DNA of 6,609 nucleotides from CAZEHO01 sp964511945 (GTDB lineage Bacteria; Actinomycetota; Acidimicrobiia; Spongiisociales; UBA11373): positions 1 through 6,609 of the forward strand of contig CAZEHO010000059.1 of assembly GCA_964511945.1 (NCBI GenBank), read 5' to 3'. How positions within the stretch are numbered: position 1 is the first letter of the stretch; every line of letters begins with the position of its first letter. Made by a program: the position numbers and the translations under genes. Of the stretch, positions 6,336 through 6,609 are shown one piece after another. Below the pieces are notes generated by a model that did no database searches, had not been told where the DNA came from, and saw only the letters and a program-made list of their open reading frames with translations.

Positions 6336-6360
6336 AAAAAGACGGCAGGAAGCTGCCGTC
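6336..6360 (-). terminator. Intrinsic terminator/attenuator in the infC leader
   Basis: On the minus strand GACGGCAG (6360-6353), a CTTC loop and CTGCCGTC (6348-6341) form a perfect 8-bp stem followed directly by TTTTT (6340-6336). This is textbook Rho-independent architecture. It lies 10 nt upstream of the infC ribosome site and downstream of the proposed promoter, so it fits a transcription attenuator for the operon. If the promoter call is wrong, it could instead end a transcript coming from a gene beyond the window. Confidence 0.75.
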
Positions 6361-6413
6361 TCCTTGTGAGATCAACCTCGGCGCACCGTCGGTGGCCGGG
6401 TGGGAAGCAGCGC

Positions 6414-6446
6414 CTCCGCTTGTGGGTATCCAGTTGTGGAGCGGAG
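6414..6446. other. 7-bp inverted repeat in the infC promoter/leader region
   Basis: Arms CTCCGCT (6414-6420) and AGCGGAG (6440-6446) are perfect complements around a 19-nt spacer. One arm overlaps the last bases of the proposed -10 box and the likely start region, so whether it forms in RNA depends on the real transcription start. Confidence 0.35.
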
Positions 6447-6450
6447 TATA
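6445..6450 (-). promoter_or_regulatory. Candidate -10 box of the infC operon
   Basis: On the minus strand TATACT closely matches the bacterial -10 consensus TATAAT and stands out in GC-rich DNA. Transcription would start near 6437, giving a leader of about 125 nt that contains the terminator-like hairpin. The -35 region is poor: CGGTCA at 17-nt spacing matches TTGACA at 3 of 6 positions. Actinobacterial promoters often tolerate weak -35 elements. Confidence 0.5.
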
Positions 6451-6451
6451 T

Positions 6452-6483
6452 CGGGAGGTGAAGGCCGTGACCGTCACCTCCCG
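6452..6483. promoter_or_regulatory. Inverted repeat next to the infC -10 box (possible operator)
   Basis: Perfect 10-bp arms CGGGAGGTGA (6452-6461) and TCACCTCCCG (6474-6483) flank a 12-nt spacer. The repeat ends 1 bp from the proposed TATACT box and spans the -35 region. A second small palindrome, GTGAC-C-GTCAC (6467-6477), overlaps it. The geometry suits a dimeric regulator site. If transcription starts upstream, it would instead form a strong RNA hairpin in the leader. Confidence 0.5.
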
Positions 6484-6490
6484 GGAGATC

Positions 6491-6534
6491 AGAGACCAGA
6501 GACCAGAGACAGGATCCTCTGTCTGACTTCTGAC
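6491..6534. repeat. Heptanucleotide repeat tract upstream of infC
   Basis: Three tandem 7-mers, AGAGACC, AGAGACC and AGAGACA, occupy 6491-6511. After GGATCCT, the block TCTGAC occurs at 6522-6527 and again at 6529-6534, also with 7-nt spacing. AGACAG (6507-6512) and CTGTCT (6519-6524) can pair across the centre. It resembles the short heptameric repeat tracts found in intergenic DNA of some bacteria. Function is unknown. Confidence 0.55.
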
Positions 6535-6609
6535 CTCCGCGAGCGAGCAAAGCGAGCTAGTCATGATGGGGTGGTCGGCCCTGTCCGCATAACGTCGTGG
6601 ATTGCCTGC
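6535..6609. other. Distal upstream region, no gene seen
   Basis: This stretch holds a short direct repeat, GCGAGC-AAA-GCGAGC, near 6544-6556 and no recognisable promoter or gene. One minus-strand frame is open from the window edge down to 6325. It reads through the repeat tract, the promoter palindrome and the terminator, and it has no recognisable protein motif, so I treat it as non-coding. Confidence 0.4.

Noticed and set aside
6325..6609. An open minus-strand frame from the window edge to a TGA overlapping the infC ribosome site
   Set aside because: It crosses the heptad repeats, the promoter palindrome and a terminator stem, has no protein motif, and its start at 6564 has no convincing ribosome site.

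Overview
This window looks like a housekeeping translation locus from a high-GC bacterium, most likely an actinobacterium. The evidence is the strong G/C preference at third codon positions, the gene order infC-rpmI-rplT-(SpoU/TrmH methyltransferase)-pheS-pheT, and an acidic, alanine-rich IF3 tail. The order is familiar from Actinobacteria. A deep, non-model actinobacterial lineage is plausible, but the sequence alone cannot settle it. Every supported gene is on the minus strand, so the story reads from high to low coordinates.

Layout in transcription order. Positions 6609 to 6313 carry no convincing gene and form the control region of the operon. They hold a heptanucleotide repeat tract, a 10-bp-arm inverted repeat touching a TATACT -10 box, a terminator-like hairpin with a T-run, and an AGGAGG ribosome site. 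infC (IF3) follows and appears to start at a non-canonical ATC codon. Next come rpmI (bL35), rplT (bL20), a SpoU/TrmH-family RNA 2'-O-methyltransferase, pheS and pheT (the two subunits of phenylalanyl-tRNA synthetase). The junctions are tight: 14 nt, 4 nt, an overlap, 16 nt and an ATGA overlap. This fits one co-transcribed unit supplying initiation, large-subunit assembly, RNA modification and Phe-tRNA charging.

After pheT there is a break of about 100 to 230 nt, depending on the starts chosen. It holds a small hairpin, a possible weak promoter and a 41-codon ORF with coding-like base composition. The last gene is a 3-methyladenine DNA glycosylase of the AAG/MPG family, whose start is uncertain. 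Positions 1-115 hold no gene.

I did not find a new multi-gene system. The points most worth a second look are regulatory: the ATC start and attenuator-like leader of infC, the promoter palindrome, the hairpin in the 3' part of infC upstream of rpmI, and the small ORF ahead of the glycosylase.
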